A stretch of 64,000 bases of DNA from Paraspadella gotoi (lineage: Eukaryota > Chaetognatha), in NCBI GenBank assembly GCA_051294375.1, contig JBJCIZ010000009.1, forward strand, positions 24,701-88,700, read 5' to 3'. Under the pieces are notes generated by a model. The model saw nothing but the letters and a program-made list of their open reading frames with translations. It had not been told where the DNA came from and searched no databases. The translations under genes and the position numbers were made by a program. Position 1 is the first letter of the stretch. Every line of letters starts with the position of its first letter. This document shows, in pieces, positions 34,401 through 46,965 of the stretch.

Positions 34401-35002
34401 ATAAACGTGATTGTGAAAGTCACTGCGGCTCCACTCATCGGAAATACCGTTCTTGTTCTTGTTCTCTTTTTTTGTTTCGGTTTTAATTTTCTGGATCTTC
34501 GTTTCCTCGGTTCCGTTTCTGTTTTTGTTTTATTTTTAATTGTTTCGTTTTGTTTCTTTTTTTCTTTTTTTTCTTTCTTTTCTTTGCCAAAGAATAATCT
34601 CTTATTTTTTTCTCAAGTTTCATCACGACTTTCAGCTAATCACTTTTCTTTTTCTTTTTTTGGTTTTACGTCTTGAGAGCGAGAAGGTCTGGGGTTCGAG
34701 GCTGGATGAGAGTCTAAATTAAGATGAAGATTTAAAACCAAGCTAATTAAGAAAAAAAAACTACTGACAAAGAATGGATATTTAAACGAACTTTTAACAA
34801 AATAATATACATATACTATATGTCATATAGTATTTTCGGTTTTGTAAGATAATTAAAAAAACCGCGCCGTTCGGCCGACAAAAATAGACAAAAGCAGCAG
34901 CAGCAGACGAATAGACAGATATAAAAACAGACAGATCGACAGACAGACAGACACATCGACAAAACGTTAATCACTTGTTAAAGTCGTTTATTCTCAGATC
35001 AT
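34401..35002. other. No gene recognised
   Basis: T-rich (TTTTC-like) stretch at 34450-34670, AT-rich after, and (CAGACA)n-type words at 34895-34965. A 730-N gap begins at 35003. Confidence 0.45.
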
Positions 35003-35732
35003 NNNNNNNNNNNNNNNNNNNNNNNNNNNNNNNNNNNNNNNNNNNNNNNNNNNNNNNNNNNNNNNNNNNNNNNNNNNNNNNNNNNNNNNNNNNNNNNNNN
35101 NNNNNNNNNNNNNNNNNNNNNNNNNNNNNNNNNNNNNNNNNNNNNNNNNNNNNNNNNNNNNNNNNNNNNNNNNNNNNNNNNNNNNNNNNNNNNNNNNNNN
35201 NNNNNNNNNNNNNNNNNNNNNNNNNNNNNNNNNNNNNNNNNNNNNNNNNNNNNNNNNNNNNNNNNNNNNNNNNNNNNNNNNNNNNNNNNNNNNNNNNNNN
35301 NNNNNNNNNNNNNNNNNNNNNNNNNNNNNNNNNNNNNNNNNNNNNNNNNNNNNNNNNNNNNNNNNNNNNNNNNNNNNNNNNNNNNNNNNNNNNNNNNNNN
35401 NNNNNNNNNNNNNNNNNNNNNNNNNNNNNNNNNNNNNNNNNNNNNNNNNNNNNNNNNNNNNNNNNNNNNNNNNNNNNNNNNNNNNNNNNNNNNNNNNNNN
35501 NNNNNNNNNNNNNNNNNNNNNNNNNNNNNNNNNNNNNNNNNNNNNNNNNNNNNNNNNNNNNNNNNNNNNNNNNNNNNNNNNNNNNNNNNNNNNNNNNNNN
35601 NNNNNNNNNNNNNNNNNNNNNNNNNNNNNNNNNNNNNNNNNNNNNNNNNNNNNNNNNNNNNNNNNNNNNNNNNNNNNNNNNNNNNNNNNNNNNNNNNNNN
35701 NNNNNNNNNNNNNNNNNNNNNNNNNNNNNNNN

Positions 35733-36035
35733 CCGAAAAAGACCGACCAAGAATGCCGAAGGCCGACAAAGACTGATAAAGATCGACAAAGACTGCCAAA
35801 GGCCGAAAAAGACTGACATAGACCGACAACGAATGACAAAGACCGACAAAGACAGACAAAGACAGACAAAGGCCGACAAAGACCGACCAAGACTTACGAA
35901 GGCCGAAAAAGACCGACCAAGAATGCCGAAGGCCGACAAAGAATGATAAAGACCGACAAAGACTGCCGAAGGCCGGCAAAGACTGACAAAGACTGCCAAA
36001 GGCCGACAAAGACCGACGAAAACCGACAAAGTCTT
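35733..36035. repeat. 18-bp minisatellite (GACAAAGACYGACAAAGR-type)
   Basis: About 18 imperfect 16-18-bp units of CCGACAAAGACTGACAAA, directly beside the 730-N gap (35003-35732). The gap is probably filled by more of the same array. Frames encode a Thr/Asp/Lys or Ser/Leu/Val repeat and are not taken as genes. Confidence 0.93.
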
Positions 36036-36145
36036 GGATCGAACTCGGGAATCGAAACGTCGAGGGACGAAGAGGGAATTTGGCAAAGGATGAGTTGCCT
36101 GGGGGGAAAAGAGAGAGAGGGAGAGGGGAGAGAGAGAGAGAGATT

Positions 36146-36205
<60 letters not shown>

Positions 36206-36745
36206 TTTATAATGTTTCGTATAGTTAAATTTCATTCGGTTTTTGTTTCAATGTAGTTACTAGTTAGTTACTTGTGTAGTATTGAGTGTAGTTCACTGAA
36301 TTTAATAAGGAAAAAGTGGAAAATAACCAACTACATGAAGAACAAAGTAAAAAGTAAAAATAAAAAAAAGAAAGAACAGAAAGATAAGATAGAAAAAGAA
36401 GGACAGTAAAGGATAGATGGAAAGATAGAAAAAAAAGGGAAAAAAAGAAAAAACCTGTTCTCATCGCAACGAAATTGTCTCATCCTTTTTTTTCCCCGCG
36501 CAAAAAAACTTAATTCGACTTAACCGAGTTTGACATAAACCACAATTGCATCCGAGTTCGACGCTGGCTTTCAGCGGAAAGACTGTCCGTCCGTCCGTCC
36601 TTCCGTTTGTCAGTCCGTCCGTCCCTCCGTCCGTGCGTCCGCTACTGATAAAACTGGGATAGCTGTGATATGGATGAAATGAATTAAGTTTTCGGAGAAA
36701 GGACGAATATTTATCTAAGTAAGAAAAGAATGACTAGCGCCCCCT
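36036..36745. other. GA and GTCC microsatellites, no gene
   Basis: (GA)n at 36108-36200, AAGAAA-rich at 36360-36445, (GTCC)n at 36582-36645. No gene recognised. Confidence 0.8.
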
Positions 36746-36904
36746 TTCTTTAAAACCACTCGAGGGAGCGAAATGAAAATAAGGAAAAAAAACAAGAAAG
36801 AAATAAAAAACTAATAAAAGAAAAAAAAGGTTTTTCGGTTTCGTTGGAAATTGAGGGAAAAAGTCGTGAAGTCATCATTAACCAAATGGACGGAATGTAG
36901 TCCG

Positions 36905-37085
36905 CCCACGAAGAAGAAGAGAGAGAGGGGGAGAGGGAGGGAGAGAGAGAGGGGAGAGAGAGAGAGAGAGAGGGAGAAAGAAAGATAGAGGGAGAAGGAA
37001 ACAGAGATAACGGAGAGAGAGGGAGAGGGAGGGAAAGATAGGGAGAAGATAAAGAGAGAGAGAGGGAGGGAGAGGGGGGAGAAGT
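36905..37085. repeat. (GA)n/(GGGA)n purine tract
   Basis: GAGAGGGAGAGGGAGGGAG-type tract. 37086-37523 beyond is AT-rich with no gene and is followed by a 25-N gap (37524-37548). Confidence 0.9.
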
Positions 37086-37548
37086 AACCCAAGTTCCCCT
37101 CCCCCTTGGCTCCTTCAATCTCTCTGTCTCTATCTCTCCCAAAATGGATTTTAAGATGACTATCCCAATATCCTTAACTTCTCTTAATAGCTTGAGAACG
37201 GGTCCGAGCAAAAGATTAGATTAAATATCATTTTAAATATCATTTTTATTTTGTAAGAATACTTAAATTTATATCAGTTAATTTTTGAATGACAAATAGT
37301 TATTAGGAAACCCTTATAAAGAATAAAAAGAGATTCAAAAATTGAATTTTCTCCAAATATAATTTTAAATTATTTATAACTAAGTCAGATTCCGAAATAT
37401 TTTCCCCGTTCGTTATTTTTTTATTTTTTCTTTTATCTTTGGAGTTTGGACCTCACACAGATTTAAATAAAAAGAAATTTTCTTATCGACCGAAAATCGA
37501 GAGATAAAAATCCTCATTTGCGANNNNNNNNNNNNNNNNNNNNNNNNN

Positions 37549-39040
37549 AGAGTAGACGGGAGATGATGAGGAGGGAAGAGAGAGACGAGATGGCACGAGG
37601 AGAGGAAGGAGAAGAAGACGAGAGAAGTGTAAACTGAAAGCAAGGAAGAGCGGCGGCTAGGGGGAAAGAAGTACGGTAAGGTATTTTAGGGACACGATAG
37701 TGAGATGGTCGCAGAGACGACATAGAGATACGATAGAACTCTTTGGAGAGCAGAAAACCCACTTCGCTCTCTCATCAGACTTAACATGCTTTCAGTTTGG
37801 CGGCGTTTCTTGATCCCACGAAGTTTGATAAATTATTTCCTTTACTGAGAGTCCAGGAGTCATATTAAAAAATCAAGGAAATTGAAAAAAGACCAACGAG
37901 GGATACGAGAGAGAGATGAGAGAGAGATAAGTCACAGTGGAGAGGAGGAGAGAAGGAGGAGAGAGGGAGAGCAGAATAAGCGGGCGAAACTAACGAGGAG
38001 CGAGGAGAGGAAGCGGCAGAGACGAGATGAGATGGAAAGATGATGGCGGCTGATGATGATATCGGGGAGGGAGAGAGACGAGGGCCGAACGATGGGGGAG
38101 GAGAGCGAATGAGAGAGAGGCGAGAGGAAATGGGAGAGCAGGGAGAGAGGAAGATAAAGAGCAGGAAGACTAAAGGAGCAGGACAGGCACAGAACAAAAA
38201 GATAAGACAGATAGGGCGGCAAATAAATTAAGAACACTCTGACGCGAAAGAACAAAACAGCGAATTAACCGAAATCCACCAAACAAAATCAACGAGACCC
38301 AAAAGAAAAAACAGACGTTCCCCGATTCATTTTCTGAGAAATCAGAATTTAATGCAAATTGAGTGATTTTTGACCTCAGAAGCGGGAAATGCGGGCGGAG
38401 AAGACGCGCATCGCGCGGTTGAATCCCCAGTTCGGTCATCGGGAGAGTACTAGAAGTCATGAAAGAAAAATAAAATTAAATTAAGAACGGAAGTAACGGA
38501 AAAAAAAAAAAAGTAAAGATGAGAAGAAAAGTAGAAAAAAAGAAAAAAAAAAGAAATAAGAAAGAAAGAAAAAAAAAAATAAAAAAAAAAATAGTAAGAA
38601 GGGCAAAAGTGAGAAATGAAGAATATTAAGAAAAACAGCATAAGAGAAGGAGAGAAGAGAGAGAGAGAGAGAGACAGAGAGATCGATGAGAAAGAAGGGA
38701 AAGAGTAGAGGCAGGAAGGAGGAGAGGACAGAGAAGGAGACGAGAAGAGAAAGAGAGAGAAAGGGAGAGAGGAAGAAAAAGAAAGAAGGAGGATTGGGAG
38801 TAGATGAATAGAGGTGAGTGATTGAGTGGAGGGACTCGACGAGCAATGCAGAAAGGAGCGAGAGAAGGGAGAGTGAAGTGGCGAGAGGATCTGATTTAGC
38901 GAGAGGGCTGATCCGACGAGAGGCAGAGAGAAGACGATGAGGAGGAGAAGATAGAGAGAGAGAGGAGAGAGAGCGACGACGAGGAGAGAGAGAAGATGAT
39001 GAGAGAGAGAGCTTGATGAGCGTGTGTCGTTTACGGCGCT
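37549..39040. repeat. Purine-rich region, AGAGGAGG and AAAAGAAA types
   Basis: 37549-37660, 37900-38200, 38510-38660 and 38640-39010 are purine-dominated imperfect repeats. The minus strand therefore shows long Ser/Leu/Pro frames, which are artefacts. 38210-38460 is the only complex stretch; it holds CGGTTGAATCCCCAG (38417-38431), which resembles a Pol III B box, but no A box at proper spacing was found. Confidence 0.8.
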
Positions 39041-39455
39041 AAGAATGATTCCCGAAATCATTAAGCGTGAAAAATGCCGATGGTGATCGACGGAAAAGGG
39101 AAAAAAAAAAAAAAAACTGTAATAAAAAATAAAAAAATTAGGAAATGAAAGAAATAGAAGAAAAAAGAAAACGAAAAACAGAAAAGGAAAAAAAGAAAAT
39201 ATAAAAGGAGGGGCGAAAAAGGAAGGGAGTTTTAAAATGGGAAAAATGCGCGGAACAAAAATGAGACTAATATATGAAAAGTGAAATGATTAAACTGAAG
39301 TGAGAAGTGATATGAAAAGTGAGGCTCGAGGTGAGAAGTGAGATGTTATCGTCCATGGTGAAAGGCCTGTCCAAATTATGAAGCTGGAAAGAAAGTGAAC
39401 GAAGTTGATGAACAAAAGTGAATGAAAATGAATCAATGAAAATGATACAGACCAG

Positions 39456-39493
<38 letters not shown>

Positions 39494-39750
39494 NNNNNNN
39501 NNNNNNNNNNNNNNNNNNCTTCTCTCTCTCTCGTCTTCTCTCTGCTTTTTTTTAATATAATCATTTTGGTTTTAGAGAAATATAAAGATCTTTGACATCA
39601 TTCGCCTCAGAATATGAAAAAAAACTTGGGTGCCAAATATAAAACAAGAAATTCTTGAGTGAGTGTCAGAGTGTCTCTCTCTCTCTCTTCGCTCTCTCTC
39701 TCTCTCTCTCTCTTCTTCTCTCTCTCTCTTCTCTCCTCTCTCTCTCTCTC
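39041..39750. other. No gene; (CT)n around a 25-N gap
   Basis: (CT)n at 39461-39493 and 39519-39545 flank N 39494-39518, and again at 39672-39752. A run of GTGAGAAGTGA-type words lies at 39295-39345. Confidence 0.7.
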
Positions 39751-41665
39751 CCTGGCGATAAACTGGGGTCACAGCCCTCTAGCGAGGAACTTCGGCAGAC
39801 ATGAGAAAGGAATGCGGATACGGCCGCCAACGACGACGACCGCGACGACGCGATAATAACGACTCGATGACAACGACGACGACGATGAAGACGACGACGT
39901 AATGACGACGACAACGATGATGACGACGCTCGATGACAGCGCGACAACACGACGGACGACGCTCGACGATGAAGATGACGATGACGACGATGAAGAACGA
40001 TGAAAACGACGGCGATGAATGACGACGGACAATGAAAACGACGACCAATGACGACGATGAAGACGCACGTAAAACGATCGACGATGAAGACGATGACAAC
40101 GACGACGATGAAGACGGACGCTGGAACGAAAAATGGGGACTCCCGGAGAAGTGATCGAAACCGACGACGACGATTGGAACGACACGACAACGACGACGAC
40201 GATGAGACGACGACAATCGACGTACGACGTGAAGACGACGAAACGACGACGACGAGTGTTGGAATCATGAGGCCGGAAATTTATGAAGCGAGAGATCTTA
40301 AGGTCAGACGATTAGAGGGAAACTCTGGCCGAGTACCGAAGTTTATTCGAAGGAATAAAACAGAGAGAGTTAGAGAGAGAGAGAGAGAGAGAGAGATGAG
40401 AGCGAGAGCAGAGAGAGACGAGAGAGAGATAGTAGGAGAGATGAGAGATAGAGAGAGCAGACCAGACTGCGAATGTGGATAGTAACGCGTCCACCGACCA
40501 TAATTTTTTGAAAGGCAATTCTGAGCTTCAGGTCGGTCAGTCTATGTGTCCCTCGAGGATATAACATTAGAAGTTATATAATTTGATCATTTTCCATAAA
40601 AAAAATTCATCCAGTTTGCACGATGAGTATTGGCGAAATAAAAAAAGCAGAATGTGACGCGTTCTTTAAAAATTACAACACGGTTTGTATTGGTAACCAT
40701 TGTTAAACTTTTTAATACTTTGATGTTCCCTCTTGATTAGCAAAAATGTAACCCGGTGAGCCGCTATGTAAGCCAACGGCCGTATCCGATATGTACACTG
40801 GTGTCACAGGAAGTCACAGGAGACCTCGATGTCTCTGTCCCGTTTTCTCCTGGGAATCAAAATCGTGATCTTTTCTTTTTATCACTGGCCGCGTCTCGTT
40901 TTATCATTCAAAAATTTACTATTTTTCTTTTATCACGAACATTCATATTCAAGAATATCCTCGTTTTTCTAAGCGGACAGCTCGCGTTATTCTTCCCCCA
41001 TTCACCAGCGCTATATCTGTAGTCAGGCTCTTGCTGCCATATGTTCACCCCGCTATAAGAATTATTAAGCATGTCCCAGTCCTTGCGCCCTGGCCTGGCT
41101 CATTGAGGTAAAGTCAATCAGCTCTATGGACTCCCATCTGATTAACCGGCGTTCATCCACAATCCCCGGTCGGCAGCTTAGAACGGCCGTAAATCACGCC
41201 TTGTGCGTCGTGAAAACAACACCCCTCAAGCCTTGGTTCCAGGCTCAAGTACCCAATTACCCATCCGGTTGCTCGATGGCCCGGGTTTGCGAATAAACCT
41301 CTCAGCCCACCTGCCCCTTAATCTTCATATCTTTCACCAGCATCCCTCCACCTTTTTTTCTCCAGCACTCCAACTTCCATCACGAAACCTCGTCAAACTC
41401 TTCGTCGCCCCAAGACAGCGACTCAAATCTCACCACCTGGACATCACCTCAAACCTTTTTCTTGTAAATCGCGCGCACTCCACCTTTCCTTTCATTCTCT
41501 CTCCCTTACCTCGAACCTGTTTTCTTTCGCGGCCGCCGATGAAGAAAAAACCGGAATCTTTGGACGTCTTAACGATTCCTTCGCTCAAGCCAAACATTAC
41601 CACGACTTTCTCATATCTGTCTTTCAAACCACACTGATCCTCGCCTTTATCCCGCCCATCCACAC
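39751..41665 (+). repeat. ~2-kb duplicated block, unit 1
   Basis: Starts CCTGGCGATAAACTGGGG, followed by a (GAC)n array (39820-40255), TCATGAGGCCGGAAATTTAT, (GA)n (40365-40460), AAAGCAGAATGTGACGCGT, a SINE (41025-41330) and CACTGATCCTCGCC. All landmarks recur in order in unit 2 about 2.3 kb later. Unit 1 carries more small insertions in the non-repeat parts than unit 2. Confidence 0.85.
41025..41330 (+). mobile_element. tRNA-related SINE, copy 5
   Basis: CTGGCTCATTGAGGTAAAGTC (broken at 20 here: CTGGCTCATTGAGGTAAAGT) head, GGACGGCCGTAAA in the middle, and CTCAGCCCACCTGCC near the 3' end. It lies within duplicated unit 1, at the place matching copy 6 in unit 2, so the two descend from one insertion. 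Confidence 0.7.
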
Positions 41666-42055
41666 ATTACCCACAACCCATTATCATCAACACTAATCAC
41701 ATCATTATCCACACCACCTCACTCTTGCCACATCCTGATACTATCCGTCGATAATCCCTTGTATCAGACTGTCATCCCTTACTTATTCCCTCATGCGGTA
41801 TACTCAACACCCACCCATTCATTTTACTCATACTACTCACACAGCTCATTACCCGACACTAATCCACTCGATCATTAACCTAACTATCGCACCATCTCAT
41901 TACTCAACACGTAATCACTGCTCCTCGGAGTTATCCTCAGATATCTATTCCATTTGTGATTATATCCACGTCAGTCCACATGTTACCCCAACGATAACCA
42001 CATCACCTTACCGCAGCAGTGTCATCTCTCGTCGTTTCTCTCTCTCTCTCTCTCT

Positions 42056-42943
42056 CCTGGCGATAAACTGGGGTTCACAGCCCTCTAGCGAGAACTTCGG
42101 CAGACATGAGAAAGGAATGGGGACGGCGCCAACGACGACGACGACGACGATAATAACGACGATGACAACGANNNNNNNNNNNNNNNNNNNNNNNNNNNNN
42201 NNNNNNNNNNNNNNNNNNNNNNNNNNNNNNNNNNNNNNNNNNNNNNNNNNNNNNNNNNNNNNNNNNNNNNNNNNNNNNNNNNNNNNNNNNNNNNNNNNNN
42301 NNNNNNNNNNNNNNNNNNNNNNNNNNNNNNNNNNNNNNNNNNNNNNNNNNNNNNNNNNNNNNNNNNNNNNNNNNNNNNNNNNNNNNNNNNNNNNNNNNNN
42401 NNNNNNNNNNNNNNNNNNNNNNNNNNNNNNNNNNNNNNNNNNNNNNNNNNNNNNNNNNNNNNNNNNNNNATAATAACGACAGATGACAAGCGACGGACGA
42501 CGCTGAAGACGACGATAATGACGACGACAACGATTGATGACGCACGTCGATGAACAGCGAAGCGACGACGACGACGACGACGATGAAGATGACGATGACG
42601 ACGATGAAGACGATGAAAACGCGACGATAAGACTGACGACAATGAAAACGACGACAATGACCGACGAAACGACAAACGACCGGATAAGAGATGACAACGA
42701 CGACGATGAGACGGACGACAATGGACGAGGGAGATAGAACGACGACGATGAGACGGACGACAACGACGACGACGAGAGACGACGACGAACGACGACGACG
42801 ACATGAAGACGAGACAAACGACGACGACGAGTGTTGGAATCAATGAGGCCGGAAATTTATGAGCGAGAGATCTTAAGGTCAGACGATAGAGGGAAACTCT
42901 GGCCGAGAACGAAGTTTATTCGAAGGAATAAAAAGGAGAGAGT

Positions 42944-43032
<89 letters not shown>

Positions 43033-44110
43033 TGCGAATGTGGAAGTAACGCGTCCACGACCCATAATTTTTGAAAGGCAATTCTGAGCTTCAGGTCGGT
43101 CAGTCTATGTGTCCCTCGAGGATTATAACATTAGAAGGTTATATAATTTGATCATCCCATAAAAAAAATTCATACAGTTCTGCACGATGAGATTGGCGAA
43201 AATAAAAAAAGCAGAATGTGACGCGTCTTTAAAAATTACAACACGGTTGAATTGTAAAATGTAAACTTTCTAACTTGGATGTCCTCTCTATTAGCAAAAT
43301 GTAACCGGTGGCAGCCATATGTAATAACAGGCGTATCCCGTATGTAACTGGTGTCAAGAGGAAGCCAGAGACATCGATGTCTTCGTGGGATCAAAATCGT
43401 GATCTTTCTTTTATCACTGGCGTCGTTTTATCACAAAAATTTAACATTTTTTTATCACGAAATCATATCAAGAATATCGTTTTCTAACCGGACAGCGTAT
43501 TTTCCATCACCAGCGTATATCTGTAGTCAGGCTTTGCCATATGTTCACCCCGCCTATAAGAAATTATTAAGCATGTCAGTCCTGCCCCGGTGGCTCATTG
43601 AGTAAAGTCATCAGCTCATGACCACTAGATACCGGGTTCAATCACAACCCGGTGGGAAGCTTAAGGACGGCCGCAAGCCGCCTTGTGAGTGTGAAAAAAC
43701 CCTCAAGCCTGGTTCCAGGCTCAATACCCATTCCATGGCTGCTCGAGGCGGTTGCGAATAAAACTCTTCAGCCCACTTTGCACCTTAATCTTCATATCTT
43801 TCACCAGCATCCCTCCACTTTTTTTTCTCCAGCATCCAACTCCATCCACGAAACTCTCAAACTCTTCGTCGCCAACGAAGCGACTCAAACTCACCCCCGG
43901 ACTCACCCAAACCTTTTTCTTTAAATCGCGCGCCTCACCTTTCCTTTCCATCTCTCTCCCTTACCTCGAACTGTTTTCTTCCGGCGCCGAGAGAAAAGAC
44001 CGGAACTTTGGACGCCTAACGATTCTTCGCTCAGCCAAACATTGACCACGACTTCATATCTGTCTTTTCAAACCCACACTGATCCTCGCCTTTATCCGCA
44101 CAAATCCACA
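42056..44110 (+). repeat. ~2-kb duplicated block, unit 2
   Basis: Same order of landmarks as unit 1: CCTGGCGATAAACTGGGG, (GAC)n (42130-42840, including a 298-N gap at 42172-42469), ATGAGGCCGGAAATTTATGA, (GA)n (42948-43026), AAAGCAGAATGTGACGCGT and a SINE (43520-43800). The (GA)n is longer and purer than in unit 1. It could be a true tandem duplication or two haplotypes placed in series by the assembler. Confidence 0.85.
43520..43800 (+). mobile_element. tRNA-related SINE, copy 6 (best preserved head)
   Basis: CCGGTGGCTCATTGAGTAAA (43583-43602) as the A-box region and GGGTTCAATCAC (43635-43646) as the B box, about 45 bases apart, then GGACGGCCGCAAGCCGCC, GGTTCCAGGCTCAA and CTCTTCAGCCCAC. Upstream it shares CTGTAGTCAGGC and CCGCCTATAAG with other copies. 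No terminal A-rich tail is obvious. Confidence 0.75.
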
Positions 44111-44928
44111 CCATTACCCACACTAATCCACATCATTATCAACACTAATCCACATCACTATCAACACTAATCCACATCATTATCAACACTAATCCATATC
44201 ATTATCAACACTAATCCATATCATTATCAATACTAATCCACATCATTACCCACACTAATCCACATCATTACCCAAACTAATCCACATCATTATCAACACT
44301 AATCCACATCATTATCAATACTAATCCACATCATTATATACACTAATCCACATCATTATCCACACTAATCCACATCATTATCAACACTAATCTACATCAT
44401 TATCAACACTAATCCACATCATTATCAATACTAATCCATATATTATCATACACTAATCCACATCATTATCACACTAATCACATCATTATCACACTAATCC
44501 TAATCATTATAATACTAATCCACTTCATTACCACAAACTAATCCACATCATTACAATACTATTCCACATCATTATATACACTAATCCACATCATTACCCA
44601 TCACTAATCCACATTCATTATCATACACTAATCCAACATCATTACCAGGGCAATCCACATCATTACCCACTATAATCACATCATTATCAACCACATTACG
44701 ATTCTCACATCATTTAACACTAATCCACATCATTACCCACATTAATTCACATCATTATCAACACTAATCCACATCATTATCAACACTAATCCACATCATT
44801 ACTCACACTAATCTACATCATTACCCACACTAATCTACACCATTACCCACACTAATCCACATCATTATCCACACTAATCTACATAATTACCCACACAAAT
44901 ACAAATCATTATCCACACTCATCCACAT
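44100..44928. repeat. ~22-bp satellite (ACACTAATCCACATCATTATCA)n
   Basis: About 37 units of the pattern ACTAATCCACATCATTA plus CCC or TCA variants. Shorter runs of the same unit lie at 41665-41900, after duplicated unit 1, so the satellite ends both units. Confidence 0.95.
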
Positions 44929-45335
44929 TAATGCGTAGTAAAAAGTTTAAATTTAACTTAAATCAAAATTCTAAAAGTGAGGAATGAACAACGTTGTAGT
45001 AATAAATAACTTTTACTTATAAAAAAAGTTATCATAATTTTTGCCACTTACGCATTAAGCAATATTTATATATAGTACTAACCCTATAAATTTTAAAATT
45101 GCCAAATGGTTTTTATCACATTTTTTTACAGATTTGGATTCGTTATATAAAGTTGATAAAAAGAAATATAAATCTTTTTTAAAAGTTGGTCAAAAATTAG
45201 AAAAACCTATATTTTAAGCTGAAAATTAAATTTTTGTATATTAAATATAGTTGTTTTAAATTTTTAACCTTCTTAATGAAAGAATTTTTTAAAATTAGTT
45301 ATTTTTTTTATCAACTTTTGACGAGGAATTCAAAT
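44929..45335. mobile_element. Truncated relative of the 828-bp MITE
   Basis: Begins TAATGCGTAGTA, close to the TAAGGCGTAGT terminus at 14637. It shares AAATTTAACTT..AAAATTCTAAAAGT, GATTTGGATTCGT, GTTGGTCAAAAATTAG and ATCAACTTTTGACGAGGAAT with that element. The right half is missing and the sequence passes directly into the arm-like copy at 45336. The internal palindrome of the 14637 element is absent here. Confidence 0.8.
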
Positions 45336-46965
45336 CCACCTCATCCATCCGTTCCCAAGGTTCTCGCATTCAGCTGCGAAATACAAAAATACACTACGCG
45401 ACCAAAGAAAACTTGTCAGCAAGTTTCGTTCACTCTTCCGTCAGGACCCCTTCCTGCAAGTGCTGACGTCTCAATGAATCCTCGCAAATACCTGATTTGT
45501 CACAGTGGGTAATGGTGAAATTTCTACACGCAGCACGCCCTCTACAAATACGATGCATGCAGCCAGAGAGAAGGCGTACAGAAACTTTGGTCAAACGAAC
45601 ACAATAAATTTCGTCCAAACGTGGCTCGTGGTTGAAAATTTTTAGTTTCAATAATTTCTGTCTTGCAACAAATTTTATTATTTACTGTGTTATTTACTTT
45701 ACTATTGAGGGCATTAATTAAATGCCAATTTGTTTATTTACAATTTACATAAAAATTCTGTGCAAACCGTTTAAAGCACAAATTTTAAAGTTTACTACTG
45801 ACGAGTGTGATTGGAATCACATGATAATCATAATTTTTACCTCTCTTCTCGTACAACATATACAAAATTTTTTTAAATTTAATTATAATTTTTTCTCTCG
45901 CAGAACATGCAAAGATTTTTATAGTTCATATGACAAGTGTGAAACTTCTCATGCTATTAAAAAGTTTTACTCCTTTCAAAAGTTTTTTGCCTAAACTGTC
46001 TCTAATGATGCTGTAGATAATGAATAAAACACATTGAATTTATTGATATAATAATTAAAATTGAGTTGGTGTGAAAGTGAGAAAAAGTTGTTAGGTTGCC
46101 ATGGTAACAAAAATTTTATTCGCATCTAAATTACATGATTCATGTTGAGTGTTCATTACGGATAATAAGTTTGAGTATCCTTTCGTCAAAATGGCGTCAA
46201 TAGTGCGAACCTACGCTGGATTAAAACCTAATAAAATTGCCTCATTATATTCCGGCCAAAAGAGTGCATTCAATACAAACATTTGCTGAATATTCTATCA
46301 CCTTCTGAATTCCGATGTATCTCGTGAGTCACCGTGATTCGTCATCCTATTCTTTCATCGGCTGTGAAAATCTGCTCAGCTTGATCTGGTCCAGTAAAGC
46401 CAAGAACCGTTACGGAAAAGACTCAATTCACGAAGAAACCTTGTAATAGCTAGATATTTATAAAAAATCCTAACTAGAGTAGCAAGACGATTGTTCCTAC
46501 TGTTTCAATTTTTACTATTTGAGAGATTTTTCTGGGGACTTTTCTCTAAATAGATATTCGAAGGGTCGATGGTGGGTGGGTGTGCCGAAAATCTGCCGAT
46601 AACCTCTCAATTATAACTATTGAGTAATTACATTGTTTCAACTCTTCATTCCTATTACGTCATCGGTTCCGGTCTAAAACTCCTCTCCTCCTCCTCTTCC
46701 TCGAATCTCTGCTCTCCTTTTCGCATTCCGTAAACTCACGACCACGATCAGTTGAAATCTCTTTCTCCAAATAATTATTTTATTCTCTAAAATATGTTTG
46801 ACGATATTTGGTTACCATGAAGATCTGAAGCCGAAACTAGTACGTGTAATTAGCAAGTTAACAGTTTATTGTTGCTTATTAATTATAATTAGCTTAGCAA
46901 TTTAATATAAATTGTTAGAGAGCCAGTTATATTTGTAACCCGTTTTTTTCCTCAGGCTTTTCAAC
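45336..46965 (+). repeat. Extra copy of the inverted-arm sequence
   Basis: Parallels 59555-60812 (plus) and the reverse of 50261-51404. Shared landmarks are CTACGCGACCAAAGAAAA, TACGATGCATGCAGCCAGAG, GAGTGTGATTGGAATCAC, GTTGCCATGGTAACAAAAAT, CGTGAGTCACCG and CTTGTAATAGCTAGAT. It continues further outward (46600-46965) than the 59.5-kb arm. That outer part recurs inverted at 61775-62150. No ORF of note. Confidence 0.85.

Noticed and set aside
40048-40482. Frame coding Thr/Met/Asp then MRPEIYE..KFIRRNK, similar in both duplicated units
   Set aside because: Similarity is explained by the DNA duplication; frames differ in length and run into microsatellites on both sides.
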